DNA of 64,000 bases from Trachythela sp. YZ-2020 (Eukaryota; Cnidaria; Anthozoa; Malacalcyonacea; Clavulariidae). The translations under genes were made by a program, and so were the position numbers. The DNA lies in contig JADLSH010000050.1 in assembly GCA_016169945.1 (NCBI GenBank), positions 372,001 to 436,000 of the forward strand, in the 5' to 3' direction. Below the pieces are notes generated by a model, which was not told where the DNA came from, made no database searches, and was given only the letters and a program-made list of their open reading frames with translations. Numbering within the stretch: position 1 is the first letter of the stretch; the number at the start of each line of letters is the position of its first letter. Positions 23,326-34,274 of this stretch are shown here, one piece after another.

Positions 23326-24300
23326 AGAAGTTCAAGAAATTGAAGAAATCTCTATATCTTTTTTATGGAAAGAAGGGGCAAAATTTATATATCTTTCTAG
23401 ATCTTTATGAAAGAGGGGGCAAATTTTAGATACTTTTCTTTAGTACATATACGTATAACAATACTGATGCGAGATTTTCGCGCAGTTTCAATTTGGACAA
23501 TGGACATGGACAATGCGAAATAAATATTATACATGCATGTCCTATAGAATAAATTCTAACTAGGGTACCTGCAAGGTAGGGAATGCTGCGGGACTGTTAT
23601 TATTCTTTAGCTTCTTGAAACAAACATGCAAACAAATATGCAACACAAATTATATCCAGTAGACGGTAATTATTGGCATTGACCCAGTGGCTTGTGCGCT
23701 GTCAGTAGATGCATACCCTAGCATAGTTTGCAGGATGAGACAAGCTAAATATATAACGAAACATGAAAGACATCAAAATTTGTAACATCTATTTCAAAAT
23801 ATCAATATTTTCCATGTATTGTTCTTCCACATGGAATTCCCACGTGAAATCCATGTTTACTGCGATGAGTAATTTGACACTGCCACGCAAGGAAATTTGC
23901 ATATTTTTGTAGTGTTTTAAATACATACATGTGCGCAAAAAAATTTTGCATTTGGAAAGCTGTTCTTACTTAAAAGTTACTTTGCTGGATATGAGAGTCA
24001 CCTACATGTAAAGCACAACTCATTTCAACTCATTGCCATTCGAATATTTATCTTAGTGCGCGCAGAGCTGATACCCTGTTTTTTCTGACAATAATATGTG
24101 AACGCGACTAGACAAAAATATTAAGTCCATTGTAAAATAGGAATAAAAACATATTTATAATTTTATATGCCTATACTAGCCTATTTAATAGGTCAAACCT
24201 TGCACAAATCAGAATGATTCAGTCAGGCAATTTAGACGATCAATTGCATATCTGTGACTTTGTGTCAAGTTCACACGGAGTCACAATCGTCAAGCGGCAT

Positions 24301-25955
24301 TAACGTGGATTTTTAATCTCTGTATCAAATCCGGTGTCTACATAGATGATTGGAAGAAGGCTTGGGTTATACCCATTTATAAGTCAGAAGATAGAAAAAA
24401 ATGTGAGAATTATCGCCCAATATCAATCTTACCAATTATTAGTAAAATTTTTGAGAGATCCGTTTTTAATCAATTATATGAATTTCTGAACGCCAATTCT
24501 CTACTCTCAAAACATCAATTTGGGTTCCGCCCTAAAAATTCTACTCTGGCAGCTCTCATTCAGATGTGTGATGCATGGTATGAGAGCATGGACAATGGTG
24601 AATTGAATGGTGTTGTTTTTGTTGATATCCGAAAAGCTTTTGACTCTATTAATCATAACATTCTACTGCGCAAAATGAAAGAACAATTTGGGATTTCAAA
24701 TATTGAATTAAATCTGTTCGAGTCCTATCTTTCTGACAGGGAACAGATGTCATTTGTTAATGGCGAAATGTCAGCTCCAAAAAGGATTGTATGTGGGGTT
24801 CCTCAAGGATCCATATTGGGCCCCCTATTGTTCTTACTTTATATAAATGATTTGCCTGATTGTCTTGAGAAGACAACCCCTTGTTTATATGCTGACGATT
24901 CACAGATATTTTCTTCTGCAAAAGACTGTACAGAACTGAATGCTAATTTAAATCATGACTTAAACAATGTTAGTCAATGGCTCGTCAAAAACAAACTGCA
25001 ACATCATTCAACAAAAACTAAATTAATGTATGTCGGATCCTATCACAACCTTGCTAAAATTGACAATGATCTTCCCGTAATGATTAATGACCAACTGATT
25101 CCTAGAGTGCATTCAATCCCGTGTTTGGGAGTTAAACTTGATGAAACATTGAGTTGGGACGACCATATTGAAATGGTTTGCAAAAAAGCCGGGGCTGGCA
25201 TTGGGGTTCTGAGGCGTATTAAGCCCTATGTTCCTGCAAACACCTTGATATCAATTTATAATGCTCTCGTACAGCCTTATTTCGATTACTGCTCTCCTCT
25301 TTGGGGCACCTGTAACAAAACCCTGAGAGATAAATTACAAAAGTTCCAAAATCGGGCCGCCAGAATAATAACTGGCGCCAGTTATGAGATTAGATCTGCT
25401 GACGTTCTCCGATCTCTTGACTGGGAAAATTTGGAAACACGATGGTACTTATCTAAGGCTACATTCGTATATAAAGTTTTGAGCAATAGTGCTGCACCGA
25501 CCCTGAAAGATTCATTCTTAAGTAGGAATACTTTACAAAATAATTATAATCTTAGAAATTCCCAAACCGATCTGGCCCTTCCAAAGCCAAAAAGAGAATT
25601 TCTTAAAAGAAGCTTTAAATACAGCGGGGCTTTTATGTGGAATGACCTCCCGCTTGAAGCTAAGCTAGCTCAATCAGTTTTCTCGTTTAAAAATTGTATC
25701 AAACAAAATATTCGATGTTAATAACCAAGTCATATCTCTACCTGGGACACACCGTAATCTTCAGTAGCCTTCATTTCTCAGTTTTGATAATGTATATAAT
25801 TTATGTATATAGTTGCATGTCCTCTTTATATTCTTCCTTTTTTTTACTATGTAATATTTTTATATTGACGCCTCCCGTGGAAATCAACTTTTACATAGTT
25901 GTCGGGGCTAGCGTCTTTAAATAAAGTGTGTAATAATAAAATAATAATAATAATA
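24301..25955 (+). mobile_element. 5'-truncated non-LTR retrotransposon (LINE)
   Basis: Open frame from about 24303 to 25721 (stop), uninterrupted, encoding a non-LTR reverse transcriptase from the fingers (ENYRPISIL) through FVDIRKAFDSI, GVPQGSILGPLLFLLYINDL and the catalytic YADD to the carboxy-terminal end. The internal ATG at 24564 is not the true start. No endonuclease is present because the copy is 5'-truncated. The 3' end is a short UTR closing in (AATAAT)n, as in CR1/L2- and jockey-like LINEs. It was inserted into the right arm of the foldback element: the arm sequence stops at AAGCGGCAT and resumes at ACATCACTTGATGC, with a few bases lost. Confidence 0.85.
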
Positions 25956-26486
25956 AACATCACTTGATGCAAAATATGGAAATCAGCAAGAGAAAGCAAA
26001 CACGAATGGATAGAAAACCTTTTAAAGACATCTCTATGTAAGACTTCCATGCTTTACAGCACTAACAGCTCAAGCAAAGTCGATAGCCATTAGCAGAATA
26101 TATAGTTTATATATAAACAGACACTGAATCTAGCTGCGATCGATTGTGCACTTTCAGCGTTTCATAGATATATAAATTGAGATTGCCAACTTTCCAAAAA
26201 GGAGTAAACAAATGTAAACGTAACATATAAACAAAAAATATATATCCTACCTTGAATGGTCAAATTAGAGACTGGAAAAAGCTTTAGAAATTCGATAAAA
26301 ATTCGAAGATTCCGTCCGTCAAAATCGAAAAGTAAGCGAGTTTAAAATTTGTGTTCTGCGCATAGCAAGCGCGCACGACCACAATTCCATGCGCTAAATA
26401 AAATTTACTTCAAAACCCCCTCTCTGCACATATTAGGCTGCTGCTACGCTCGCTCGCTTCAGGCTCGCTCGCTCCGCAGCAATTAG

Positions 26487-26767
26487 ATTCCTAACTGTCA
26501 ATATTTTGTGTCACCGTGGCAAACATTCACACACGGATTATCTTTCGCGCATGTTACGGCAGTGAACGTTTTTCGCACGGTCTGCGTGAATTCCAATACT
26601 GCGCGACGTTTTAAATACAAGTAACTATATTTTAGCTAATTTATCTATCTGCATTCTATAGAGGGCTGGGTAATATAAACCCAGTTCAAACCTTTATCCA
26701 GACATTTTGCCGACAACTATGTGTGATAATCAATACAATAAAATCGAAGCAAAATGATATACCCGGA
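26487..26767. other. Non-coding stretch
   Basis: No gene or repeat recognised between the foldback element and the MITE at 26768. Confidence 0.4.
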
Positions 26768-27000
26768 AAGGCCCAGACACACCGGACGCGATTCGGCAAC
26801 GCGACGCGATTTTTCAGTTTTTAAAAGTAAATAAAACCGTCTATGGAAGGAAATTTTAAAAGATATGCAGGTCAAATAACTCAAACTGTTATAGCGCTTC
26901 TGAATATTTGAAAAACATAAAACAGGATCAAAGTTATATGTCAGTCAAAGTCGAAAAATCGCGCCGCGTTGCCGAATCGCGTTCGGTGTGTCTGGGCCTT
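26768..27000. mobile_element. MITE with about 46-bp TIRs
   Basis: Starts AAGGCCCAGACACACCGGAC and ends with the near-perfect reverse complement. The arms include a CpG-rich GCGACGCGATTTTT block. 233 bp, non-coding. Confidence 0.75.
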
Positions 27001-27942
27001 AACACTGAAGTGTCGCGTCCGCGCCCGTTGAGTATATGTGCTACGCAAGTGAAGTCTGAACAAAAGGAAATATTAATGTTCTATATGTTCTAAACCATAC
27101 CCTGCAAACCAAATTTTGATCGCTGCATGCATCAGCGGAAGTCGCTACTTTGTCATTGACATGGATAAGAAGCTTTAATCAAACTCGCTAAAAATTTACA
27201 ACAATACATTAAAACAAACAAGATATTACAAACAACAAAAGGCAAGTTAGATAAGGGATTCACAAACGGACTCGAAGTCCCAACAAGGCAATCCCCGCAA
27301 ATATATAACACCTAAATTTACACTATGTCTATGATGACAGAAAATATACATAAAACCTATCTAGTTTATCTAACTACTGTTGGACGAAATACGCCATTCT
27401 CCTTAATAATAATAGACCCTTCACTGCTTGCGTCATAAGCTAATTTACACCACCAAAGTTTCCCTAATACAGATAATCAGCGTGAAAGTATAACTAAAGT
27501 ATAACTTTAACATGGCATTAATGCATTATAAAATAAAACATACTCCGAACAGAAGCGTCATGTGCTCGCAAGATTTGAGTTAACAACGAGAAACAAGATA
27601 AACGGTAATATGCTATTAAGTATTCAAATTTTGAATTTATTGATAGCTCAAATCTACAAGATGCTTTTAATCTCATTAATCATTAGTCTAGCACTGGGAA
27701 CAGATTTTGACACTCACGTTATCATCCTAGTGACAGATGTGACGTTGTTAGGCTAAATGCGCGTCAAGCTATTCCACAATTATAAAAACTCGCATGCTTT
27801 GAGACTATCGCATCTGAAAAATAGGCCCTTGGCATTGTAAATAGGTAGTTTTCATTCTCAGCCAAAAAATTCGAGAAGTTCCTCATTAATCATTGAGATA
27901 CAATATCTTGACAGAATGAACCAAAAAATTGTACAATATAAG
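27001..27942. other. Non-coding stretch, no gene seen
   Basis: AT-rich. The frame at 27562-27756 (hydrophobic) has no recognisable homology and no supporting context. Confidence 0.35.
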
Positions 27943-28191
27943 TGTCGAGAATGTTTGCCTCCGAAAACAGTAGTCCTCGACAAGTCACAATTATATAAAA
28001 AATTTAATATAAAATAAAAGGAATACTAAAATCACATCTGTGTGCACGTTTGTTCTCTACGTCTGTTCCCTCTCACTACCGCGGTGTCACTAATCTATAT
28101 TGACAATACCCAACCCTAAAGTGTTATATGATATGCTATTACGTAATGATTATGTTTTAATTATTCTTATCTGTTCGGTCAGTTCCCAACA
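27943..28191 (-). repeat. 3' LTR of BEL/Pao element
   Basis: 249 bp, identical to 33455-33703 except GTTATATG here against GTTAAATG there. Preceded on the coding strand by a purine-rich tract (GGGGGAGTG). Confidence 0.95.
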
Positions 28192-28204
28192 CACTCCCCC
28201 ATAT
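28192..28204 (-). promoter_or_regulatory. Polypurine tract of the BEL/Pao element
   Basis: On the minus strand ATGGGGGAGTG lies directly before the 3' LTR start TGTTGGGAAC. This is the position and composition expected for the plus-strand primer. Confidence 0.65.
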
Positions 28205-28492
28205 AGCTCGATCAAGAGATATATGTCCATAAGGGACTGACTTCGCCGTAGTTCCACATATTCTGTGCGACTACCTATTAAACAAAACTAAATTATTAAT
28301 ATGAACTGAATAAACATTGTCTGAACATTGTCACAACTCGTCTCTGTCCATTTGAGCATGCTGTTGTATACGTAAGTCCGCTGCTGCGGCAGCGCCTCTT
28401 TTTGGTCGAGGGATAAAGCTGGGTGCACAGGGATTGGGTTTCCAGTTCTCCTCTTCGCTGGACAACTCTAGTGGGTAAAGTTGCTGAATTTC

Positions 28493-31147
28493 TCATTCGA
28501 GTTCGCCGCTCGCTGTTCGTACCTTCGCTCCCCGTACTACGCCATCATTGCCTTTGATGAGGTCCGAAACTATTCCGAGTTTCCAGGCGTTCCGATTCTT
28601 GCTTTCGTCTTGTATAATGACCGCCGATCCCTTCTTCGGACATGACGCTTGCTTACCCCCTGCGTTCACGTGACGCTCGCGTAGACTCCGTACGTACTCT
28701 CGAGACCATCGCCTCCACATTGCACGTTTGCACCCTTTTAACAATTTCGCACGCTTTCGAAGATCTTTCTCTTCCAGATGTCTCGCTTTCAACTCAGGTA
28801 GCTGACTCTGGTTGATATTCAACATGGTAGATGGTGTTAAGACTGGAAGATCGATGTCGTCCTCCAGATAACTCAATGGACGACCATTGAGTGCTACTTC
28901 TATGTCTAAAACCACGTCCTCTAGTTCTTTGAACGTAAGCATACCGTTACCAATCGATTTGTAGAATGCGCGTTTGAACAATCCTATGAGGCGTTCGTAC
29001 TGGCCTCCCCACCAGGGAGCTCGACTTAGGTTGAATTTCCATTCGATTGCACGATCGGAAAGGAAGGAATTGAACTGTTCGTCATGCTGAACACGTTTCA
29101 GCCATTTCTCTGCCGCCTTAAACGTTGCACCGTTGTCCGAATATATCAATCTTGGTCGTCCGCGCCGTGCAATGAATCGTTTCAGACTGGACAAGAACTC
29201 GTTCAGTTCAAGAGATTGTAACATTTCCAAATGTACCGCCCTCGTTAGGCTGCACCCATAAAGGACCAAATAGGCTTTCTTCGGTGTTTTCCCTTTTGTC
29301 CGATACCGGATCGGACCCGCGAAATCAACTCCAAGAACTTCGAACGGAGTAGAACCTTGCATACGTGTAGCAGGTAGATTTCCAGGTGGTGGGCTTTCGT
29401 ACGATTGTACACGAAATCGCTTACAACCACAACAGTCGCTTCTCACTCGTTTAACTAGTTGCCGTAACTTTGGGACCCAGTAATGATCTCTGACTTCAGC
29501 CATAGTCATGCCAACTCCGCCGTGAAGTGTTGGCTGAAGATTTAGCTGTACCTTCGACTTCTCGATCTCACCTTTAATCATGGCGTCTTGTTGTGCTCTT
29601 TTGGTCCACCAGAGATACTGATCTTGGATCTCGGCTGTTTTTAAAGGACCGATCTCACGTTCGCCAATGGGACATTTCGAGTTGTTGACAAACCTTCTTA
29701 TCCATGCTCCCACTCGAAGGACCTTGCGTAGGGCGTGGGCTTCGAGAAGCTTGTCCATTGCATCGTTATCTCGTGTTGTTGCTGTGGCAAGAATTCTTCT
29801 CGTAACTTTGGCTTCGGCATTTGATTCTGGAATGGATTCAAGTATTGTAGATGTGGGCCACTTCTCGGGATCGCTCAGCCATTCTGGACCGTTTGTCCAG
29901 AGGTCGTTGTTCACTGTGATTCCACCTCGACTTCCGATATCCGCTGGATTTTCTTCGGTCGGCACGTAATGCCATTGGATGTGACCGTGATCTAGAATTT
30001 TCCTTATGCGATTGGACACGAATTGTCGATACTCTCCTTTCCCATTAATCCAATACAGGGTAACAGTAGAGTCACTCCAACAATGAGTTGCACTCACTTC
30101 ATAGCTTTCGATAACCCTTTCGACATTTGACACAAGATTGGTGGCCATGTGTGCTGCAACGAGCTCGAGACGAGGAATTGTGAGATTTTGCTTGGCCAAA
30201 CGTGATTTCGCGCAAACCAAACCTTGAGTCCTAGTCTCCCCTTGCTGTACCACTGCGTACACGACCGATGATACACCCGATTTACTTGCGTCACCAAAGG
30301 CATGGAGGGTAACCGCTGTTATAGGATGGTGGACTGGGGCCAAAGTGCGTGGTATGGTAAATTTCTCAGAGATGAGAGCTCGCCATTTTTCCCAGCGTTG
30401 TTTCATCGGTTCACACAACTCTCCATCCCATGGTAGTCTCGCTTCGCACATCTCGCGATAAAGCATCTTTGCAATTAACGTCATTGGAGATACCAAACCA
30501 AGTGGGTCATAAACCTTTGCCAGCTCCGAGAGAGCTTCACGTTTCGTTGATATATTCTTCCGAGGCGAGGTCACGATGCTCAAGGTATCTGCACCTTTGT
30601 TCCACGAGAGTCCTAAAAGTTTCGTATCGGGTTTATCGGATCCTAGTTGTTCTTTGGCATAGGTCAATTCTTCTTCATTACCTGGACTTGGCAGATTGTG
30701 GTTCTCCAAAGTGGTATCGTTCGAGTGCCACTTGTGAAGTTTGAAGGTCGCGTCTTCAAACACCTCAATTGCTTGCGATCTTTTCGTTGCCACGGATTCC
30801 ACGTTCTCTCCCCCCGTAATTAGGTCATCAACGTATAAGTTATCACGGATTTCTTTGACTAATTTCGGATACTTGCTTTCCCAGTGCTTCAAATGTTTAC
30901 TGATAACTCCTCCAAGGAGAAACGGAGAGCAGGTCAAACCAAATAACGCGCGAGTAAACCGGTACACAATTAATTTGTCACTTCCTGGACTTTCCCAAAA
31001 GAACCGTAATGCGTCACGTTCTTCTGCTTTTATACGTACTTGAAGGAAGGCCTTTTCGATATCTCCGTTAAAAGGACTGGATAGAATCGCGAACGTACAA
31101 GGATTTCCCACAGTAGATTTTGTAGTGGTGGTCCAGGATTTAAGCAC
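28493..31147 (-). CDS. pol: BEL/Pao Pol: reverse transcriptase palm, RNase H, integrase
   Basis: 884-codon frame. Reverse transcriptase motifs are GDIEKAFLQ (about residues 28-36) and the catalytic YVDD at 105-108. RNase H starts at GDAS (285-288) with DST and NPAD motifs further on. The integrase has an HHCC-like zinc region (GGVGMTMAEVRDHYW...CCGC) and a DDE core: GVDFAGP, SDNGATF, and E in WGGQYERLIG. The real RT starts upstream in the frame at 31030-31926. A one-base shift near CTTTTAACGG (about 31068) separates the two, so the ATG at 31147 is not the true start. The frame after 28493 continues briefly in a shifted frame to about 28300. Confidence 0.85.
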   Translation of the reverse strand: MLKSWTTTTKSTVGNPCTFAILSSPFNGDIEKAFLQVRIKAEERDALRFFWESPGSDKLIVYRFTRALFGLTCSPFLLGGVISKHLKHWESKYPKLVKEIRDNLYVDDLITGGENVESVATKRSQAIEVFEDATFKLHKWHSNDTTLENHNLPSPGNEEELTYAKEQLGSDKPDTKLLGLSWNKGADTLSIVTSPRKNISTKREALSELAKVYDPLGLVSPMTLIAKMLYREMCEARLPWDGELCEPMKQRWEKWRALISEKFTIPRTLAPVHHPITAVTLHAFGDASKSGVSSVVYAVVQQGETRTQGLVCAKSRLAKQNLTIPRLELVAAHMATNLVSNVERVIESYEVSATHCWSDSTVTLYWINGKGEYRQFVSNRIRKILDHGHIQWHYVPTEENPADIGSRGGITVNNDLWTNGPEWLSDPEKWPTSTILESIPESNAEAKVTRRILATATTRDNDAMDKLLEAHALRKVLRVGAWIRRFVNNSKCPIGEREIGPLKTAEIQDQYLWWTKRAQQDAMIKGEIEKSKVQLNLQPTLHGGVGMTMAEVRDHYWVPKLRQLVKRVRSDCCGCKRFRVQSYESPPPGNLPATRMQGSTPFEVLGVDFAGPIRYRTKGKTPKKAYLVLYGCSLTRAVHLEMLQSLELNEFLSSLKRFIARRGRPRLIYSDNGATFKAAEKWLKRVQHDEQFNSFLSDRAIEWKFNLSRAPWWGGQYERLIGLFKRAFYKSIGNGMLTFKELEDVVLDIEVALNGRPLSYLEDDIDLPVLTPSTMLNINQSQLPELKARHLEEKDLRKRAKLLKGCKRAMWRRWSREYVRSLRERHVNAGGKQASCPKKGSAVIIQDESKNRNAWKLGIVSDLIKGNDGVVRGAKVRTASGELE

Positions 31148-31926
31148 TCATTTATGGACGGTTGGTTGCTTTGTTCCTTTGCAGAGGCGTCGTACACGAT
31201 ACGTAACTTCGTAGTTTCAGCTGACTTCTTGACGACTGCCTTGTGTGGAAGGTAATACTCTTTCGCTGTCGGTTTGTTAGATCCTTGTTCAATGATTCCC
31301 TGCTCGAGTTGTTCACGGATTATTTTGTCGTACTGTTCGTAGTTCCCATCCCGCTTTAATTTCTTCACTAAGGTGGTCAAACATCGACGACTTCCGGCTT
31401 CGTTAGTTGGTAACGGGGGGTGATTTGCTTTCCATGGTAAATTAGCTTCGTAATAACCGGAAGGACTCCTGACTAGTTGCTCTTTAAAATCTTCGTAAAC
31501 AAGATTTTGGTCGTTCTCCATAGAATCTGCTAAACCGAGAATGTCTAATCTGCAGAGATTGTCGAAATCAGATTGCGAAGTCTGGGTCAAAAGCATCGTA
31601 CCGCGATCGAAGTCCATTCCAGGACTCATAATGACCCAACCAAACTTTGTTCTCTCCGCTACAGGTTCACCATCTCCCCCGCCGACTAAGGGTTTAGCAC
31701 TTATCTTGATGCGTGCGTATTCGCCATTTCCTAAGACCAGATGTATCGGTAATTGCTGCTTTGTATCGTGGTCGTCCATGGTAACGCTTCGTAGGTGGTC
31801 ATACTCGCGTATCAATTTCTCATATCCGGGATTATTTACTGACAACAGCTCAGGCTTGTCGACTTTTGCGATTTTCACATTGATTTTAAAGCTTTCATCT
31901 AACGAGCTCACTTCGGTATTGTACAA
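31030..31926 (-). CDS. BEL/Pao Pol: protease-RT linker and RT amino end
   Basis: 298-codon frame with the DUF1758/RT-linker style of BEL elements: HLVLGNGEYARIKI, FGWVIMSPG, then KLRIVYDASAK, the first conserved RT block, and NECLNPGPPLQNLL. It is shifted relative to the protease frame to its right and the RT palm frame to its left, so one polyprotein is split into three frames by small indels. Confidence 0.8.
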   Translation of the reverse strand: MYNTEVSSLDESFKINVKIAKVDKPELLSVNNPGYEKLIREYDHLRSVTMDDHDTKQQLPIHLVLGNGEYARIKISAKPLVGGGDGEPVAERTKFGWVIMSPGMDFDRGTMLLTQTSQSDFDNLCRLDILGLADSMENDQNLVYEDFKEQLVRSPSGYYEANLPWKANHPPLPTNEAGSRRCLTTLVKKLKRDGNYEQYDKIIREQLEQGIIEQGSNKPTAKEYYLPHKAVVKKSAETTKLRIVYDASAKEQSNQPSINECLNPGPPLQNLLWEILVRSRFYPVLLTEISKRPSFKYV

Positions 31927-31949
31927 TTCTATTCGTGTGGTTTTCGAAG

Positions 31950-32461
31950 CTACATATCAATTCGCTGGGTTTTAATTTCACTCGGTTGTTTGTCAATCAT
32001 CTTGATCAATCGTGCAGACGCATAAGAGCCTCCGGCACCGGAATCAATCAACGCACGACACGTAACACCATTCACCTTGACAACGACCACCGGGAAAACC
32101 CCGTCATCACTTGCACCATCCGTCATCAGTTTCTGTTCATTTCCTGAGTTATCTGATCGCATTTCACAAATAGACGAGTGATGACGTTTGGAACAATGTT
32201 GACACGATGTTTTGCTGGAACATTCTGATGCGCGGTGCGTTCTCGTCGCACAATTAAAACACAAACCCCTTTTTGAGAGGATTTTCTTGCGCTCGCTTGT
32301 TTCGGTAATCTTGTTGCACTGCGTCGCCTTATGTCCCCACAATAAACACAACCCTTTAATCTTACGTCTTCCCCCCGCGCATTGAACAGTTTTTTACGAT
32401 TGTTTTCTTCAGGCTCTCTGTCATTCGATACGGCTGGGTTTCGTTTCACCCACTGGTGCAA
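31950..32461 (-). CDS. BEL/Pao gag carboxy end (CCHC knuckles) and aspartic protease
   Basis: Two overlapping frames. The first (from 32461) continues gag through RGEDVRLKGCVYCG. The second (from about 32351) carries Cys/His knuckles (CFNCATRTHRASEC; CQHCSKRHHSSIC) and a retroviral-type protease with the active site ALIDSGAGGSYAS. An indel near 32345 separates them. The zinc knuckles bind nucleic acid and the protease matures the polyprotein. Confidence 0.75.
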
Positions 32462-33386
32462 GGGCTTCAGTTAGCTTCGCAAAATCCCACGATTCCCACT
32501 CAGGATCAGTGCGGACTAGATCTCCCCTAATTGCGACCAATTTCTCAAGGGTCATCGCTACATTTCCCCTTACAGAATCGAGTTTGTTCATAGTTTCTAG
32601 GGCTTGGACACAGTAGGACAGTTTTCCGCTGAACTCGGCCACTTTACGGGGGTTTGTACTAGTTATAAAAGGTAGTTCTAAGATCTCTTTTATGTAACTG
32701 TTCACGATCTCAGATTCCTTCACGTACTTGTCGTGCAGAATTGCTTTAGCACGATTATAGCCCTCTGGCGTAAAGGGTAGGGCTTCAACACAACGCTTAA
32801 CTTTGGGGGTAAGTAATTCTCGCAAGTACGTGAATTTACTGATTGGTGCGACTGAACTCTTCTCTATGGCTTCATTAAATTGCCCCCAGAATCTAGGCCA
32901 ATCCATAATTGAACCGTCAAACTTCGAGATAACCAGTTTAGGTAATTTTGCTGTTTTGATGTTGGCACATTCCTCAACTTCCGGTTCGGTTTTAGTGAGG
33001 GCTAATTCGTGCTCCATTTTTAACTTCTTTTCATGCAGTTTTAATTCTAAATTAAACCGCTCCTCTTGCGCTACGATATTGTCTGAACGTTCCCTATCCG
33101 AAATCCATTTTTGAAGTCTTTCGACTTCGGCATCAGCCTTTTCTAGCTTAGCCTCGATTTCATCATTCCACTCGTTAATTTTCTCAATGCCCTCGTCTTT
33201 ATCAATTTTCGCTGCTTCAGCAGCTCGTTTAGAATCGTTAGTTTCACGGACAGTTTCTCGTAGCGCATCGAAGTGCCGTCTAATAGATTCCTTCTTACCT
33301 GAATCCAACACTTGTTTCGTGCGATAAACTGCAATGTCCAACTGCTTCAGTTTCGTCTCTAGCTTCTTTTCGTCTGACTCAATCAC
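32421..33386 (-). CDS. gag: BEL/Pao Gag amino part (DUF1759-like)
   Basis: 321-codon frame starting with a charged coiled-coil region (about residues 1-140), followed by the BEL gag core: LPKLVISKFDGSIMDWPRFW, then YLRELLTPKVKRCVEALPFT and KAILHDKYV. Ends early at a stop after TKPSRIE; the true continuation is in the frame starting at 32461, about one base shifted. The start ATG lies about 65 bp from the 5' LTR. Confidence 0.8.
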   Translation of the reverse strand: MIESDEKKLETKLKQLDIAVYRTKQVLDSGKKESIRRHFDALRETVRETNDSKRAAEAAKIDKDEGIEKINEWNDEIEAKLEKADAEVERLQKWISDRERSDNIVAQEERFNLELKLHEKKLKMEHELALTKTEPEVEECANIKTAKLPKLVISKFDGSIMDWPRFWGQFNEAIEKSSVAPISKFTYLRELLTPKVKRCVEALPFTPEGYNRAKAILHDKYVKESEIVNSYIKEILELPFITSTNPRKVAEFSGKLSYCVQALETMNKLDSVRGNVAMTLEKLVAIRGDLVRTDPEWESWDFAKLTEALAPVGETKPSRIE

Positions 33387-33439
33387 GATAATATTTCCAC
33401 TATTTACGGTTCGTAGATAACTGGCGTTTCAGAAATCCC

Positions 33440-33454
33440 GTCGGAGGTGCCACG
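33440..33454 (-). promoter_or_regulatory. Primer-binding site-like sequence
   Basis: On the minus strand TGGCACCTCCGACGGG starts two bases after the 5' LTR. TGG matches the CCA end of a tRNA. The tRNA species is not determined. Confidence 0.55.
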
Positions 33455-33703
33455 TGTCGAGAATGTTTGCCTCCGAAAACAGTAGTCCTCGACAAGTCAC
33501 AATTATATAAAAAATTTAATATAAAATAAAAGGAATACTAAAATCACATCTGTGTGCACGTTTGTTCTCTACGTCTGTTCCCTCTCACTACCGCGGTGTC
33601 ACTAATCTATATTGACAATACCCAACCCTAAAGTGTTAAATGATATGCTATTACGTAATGATTATGTTTTAATTATTCTTATCTGTTCGGTCAGTTCCCA
33701 ACA
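33455..33703 (-). repeat. 5' LTR of BEL/Pao element
   Basis: 249 bp, one mismatch to the other LTR, followed on the plus strand by TAAG, which also precedes the left LTR. Contains the element's promoter by position. Confidence 0.95.
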
Positions 33704-34033
33704 TAAGTATATATTTAATATTTATAATTATATCTAAAATAAGAGGGTTTAACTAATGAATTATTTACATAATACTGGTACCGATCGCTAACAACGTATA
33801 AACAAAAATTTGTAAAAACTTATAACTGCTTATATAGTTCACTTATGAACAGAACAAATTCCCCTCTATATTTATCTATAGAATAAATTTATTTAATTAT
33901 ATATAACAGAACGTATCCCCTCTAAATTTCTCTATAACAAAACAAATTCTCTTTAGGACGCACGCGTTTTCCCTTCGGCTTAGTCGGCTTAGGTTTAGCG
34001 TGGCATGTATATACGTATTTCTAAATGCGGTCG

Positions 34034-34159
34034 GATGTTACCCGGTGGTACAGCATTTTAGCGATAACTCGCAATGCTAATCGCAACAGAACCAATCAAA
34101 TTTCGCATGACCTCATTTGCATTACGAGTTGTCGCTAAAATGTTGTCCCGTGTAACATC
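34034..34159. mobile_element. Very short MITE (126 bp)
   Basis: Starts GATGTTACCCGGTGGTACAG and ends with an approximate reverse complement. The arms of about 42 bp include ATTTTAGCGA...CTCG motifs. Lies downstream of the gene at 34275-40029. The flanking 33704-34033 is AT-rich and empty. Confidence 0.65.
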
Positions 34160-34274
34160 GCCTTAATCAGAACTGAAGCGTTTTCAACAAATTTATCAGT
34201 GGCAATTCTATTCGTAACTATTTCATGTTCATATATATTTTTTACGTTCAAATGTTGCAACACAGACTGATCAA

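Larger units (their letters stand above)
20453..26486. mobile_element. Large foldback-like element with very long TIRs
   Basis: The left arm (20453-22600) and right arm (23557-26486) are reverse complements. Both start CTAATTGCTGCGGAGCGAGC and end inside near GTACCCTAGTTA. After removing a hAT-like insertion from the left arm and a LINE from the right arm, each arm is about 1.3 kb. The centre holds two satellites. A third copy of the arm starts at 58855. No transposase is encoded, so it is non-autonomous. The terminal motif GAGCGAGCGAGCC...GCGAGCGAGCG is itself a small inverted repeat. No clear target duplication is seen. Confidence 0.75.
27943..33703 (-). mobile_element. BEL/Pao LTR retrotransposon
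   Basis: Two 249-bp LTRs differing at one base flank a minus-strand gag-protease-RT-RNase H-integrase unit. The 4-bp target duplication TAAG borders both ends. LTR termini are TG...CA on the coding strand. The domain order and the DUF1759-like gag place it in BEL/Pao. Despite near-identical LTRs, several frameshifts break the coding region (about 32455, 32345, 31945 and 31068). Confidence 0.92.

Noticed and set aside
23108..23335. Pro/Arg/Thr-rich minus-strand frame
   Set aside because: Created by the GGTCGAGGGCGAGGGTAATA minisatellite.
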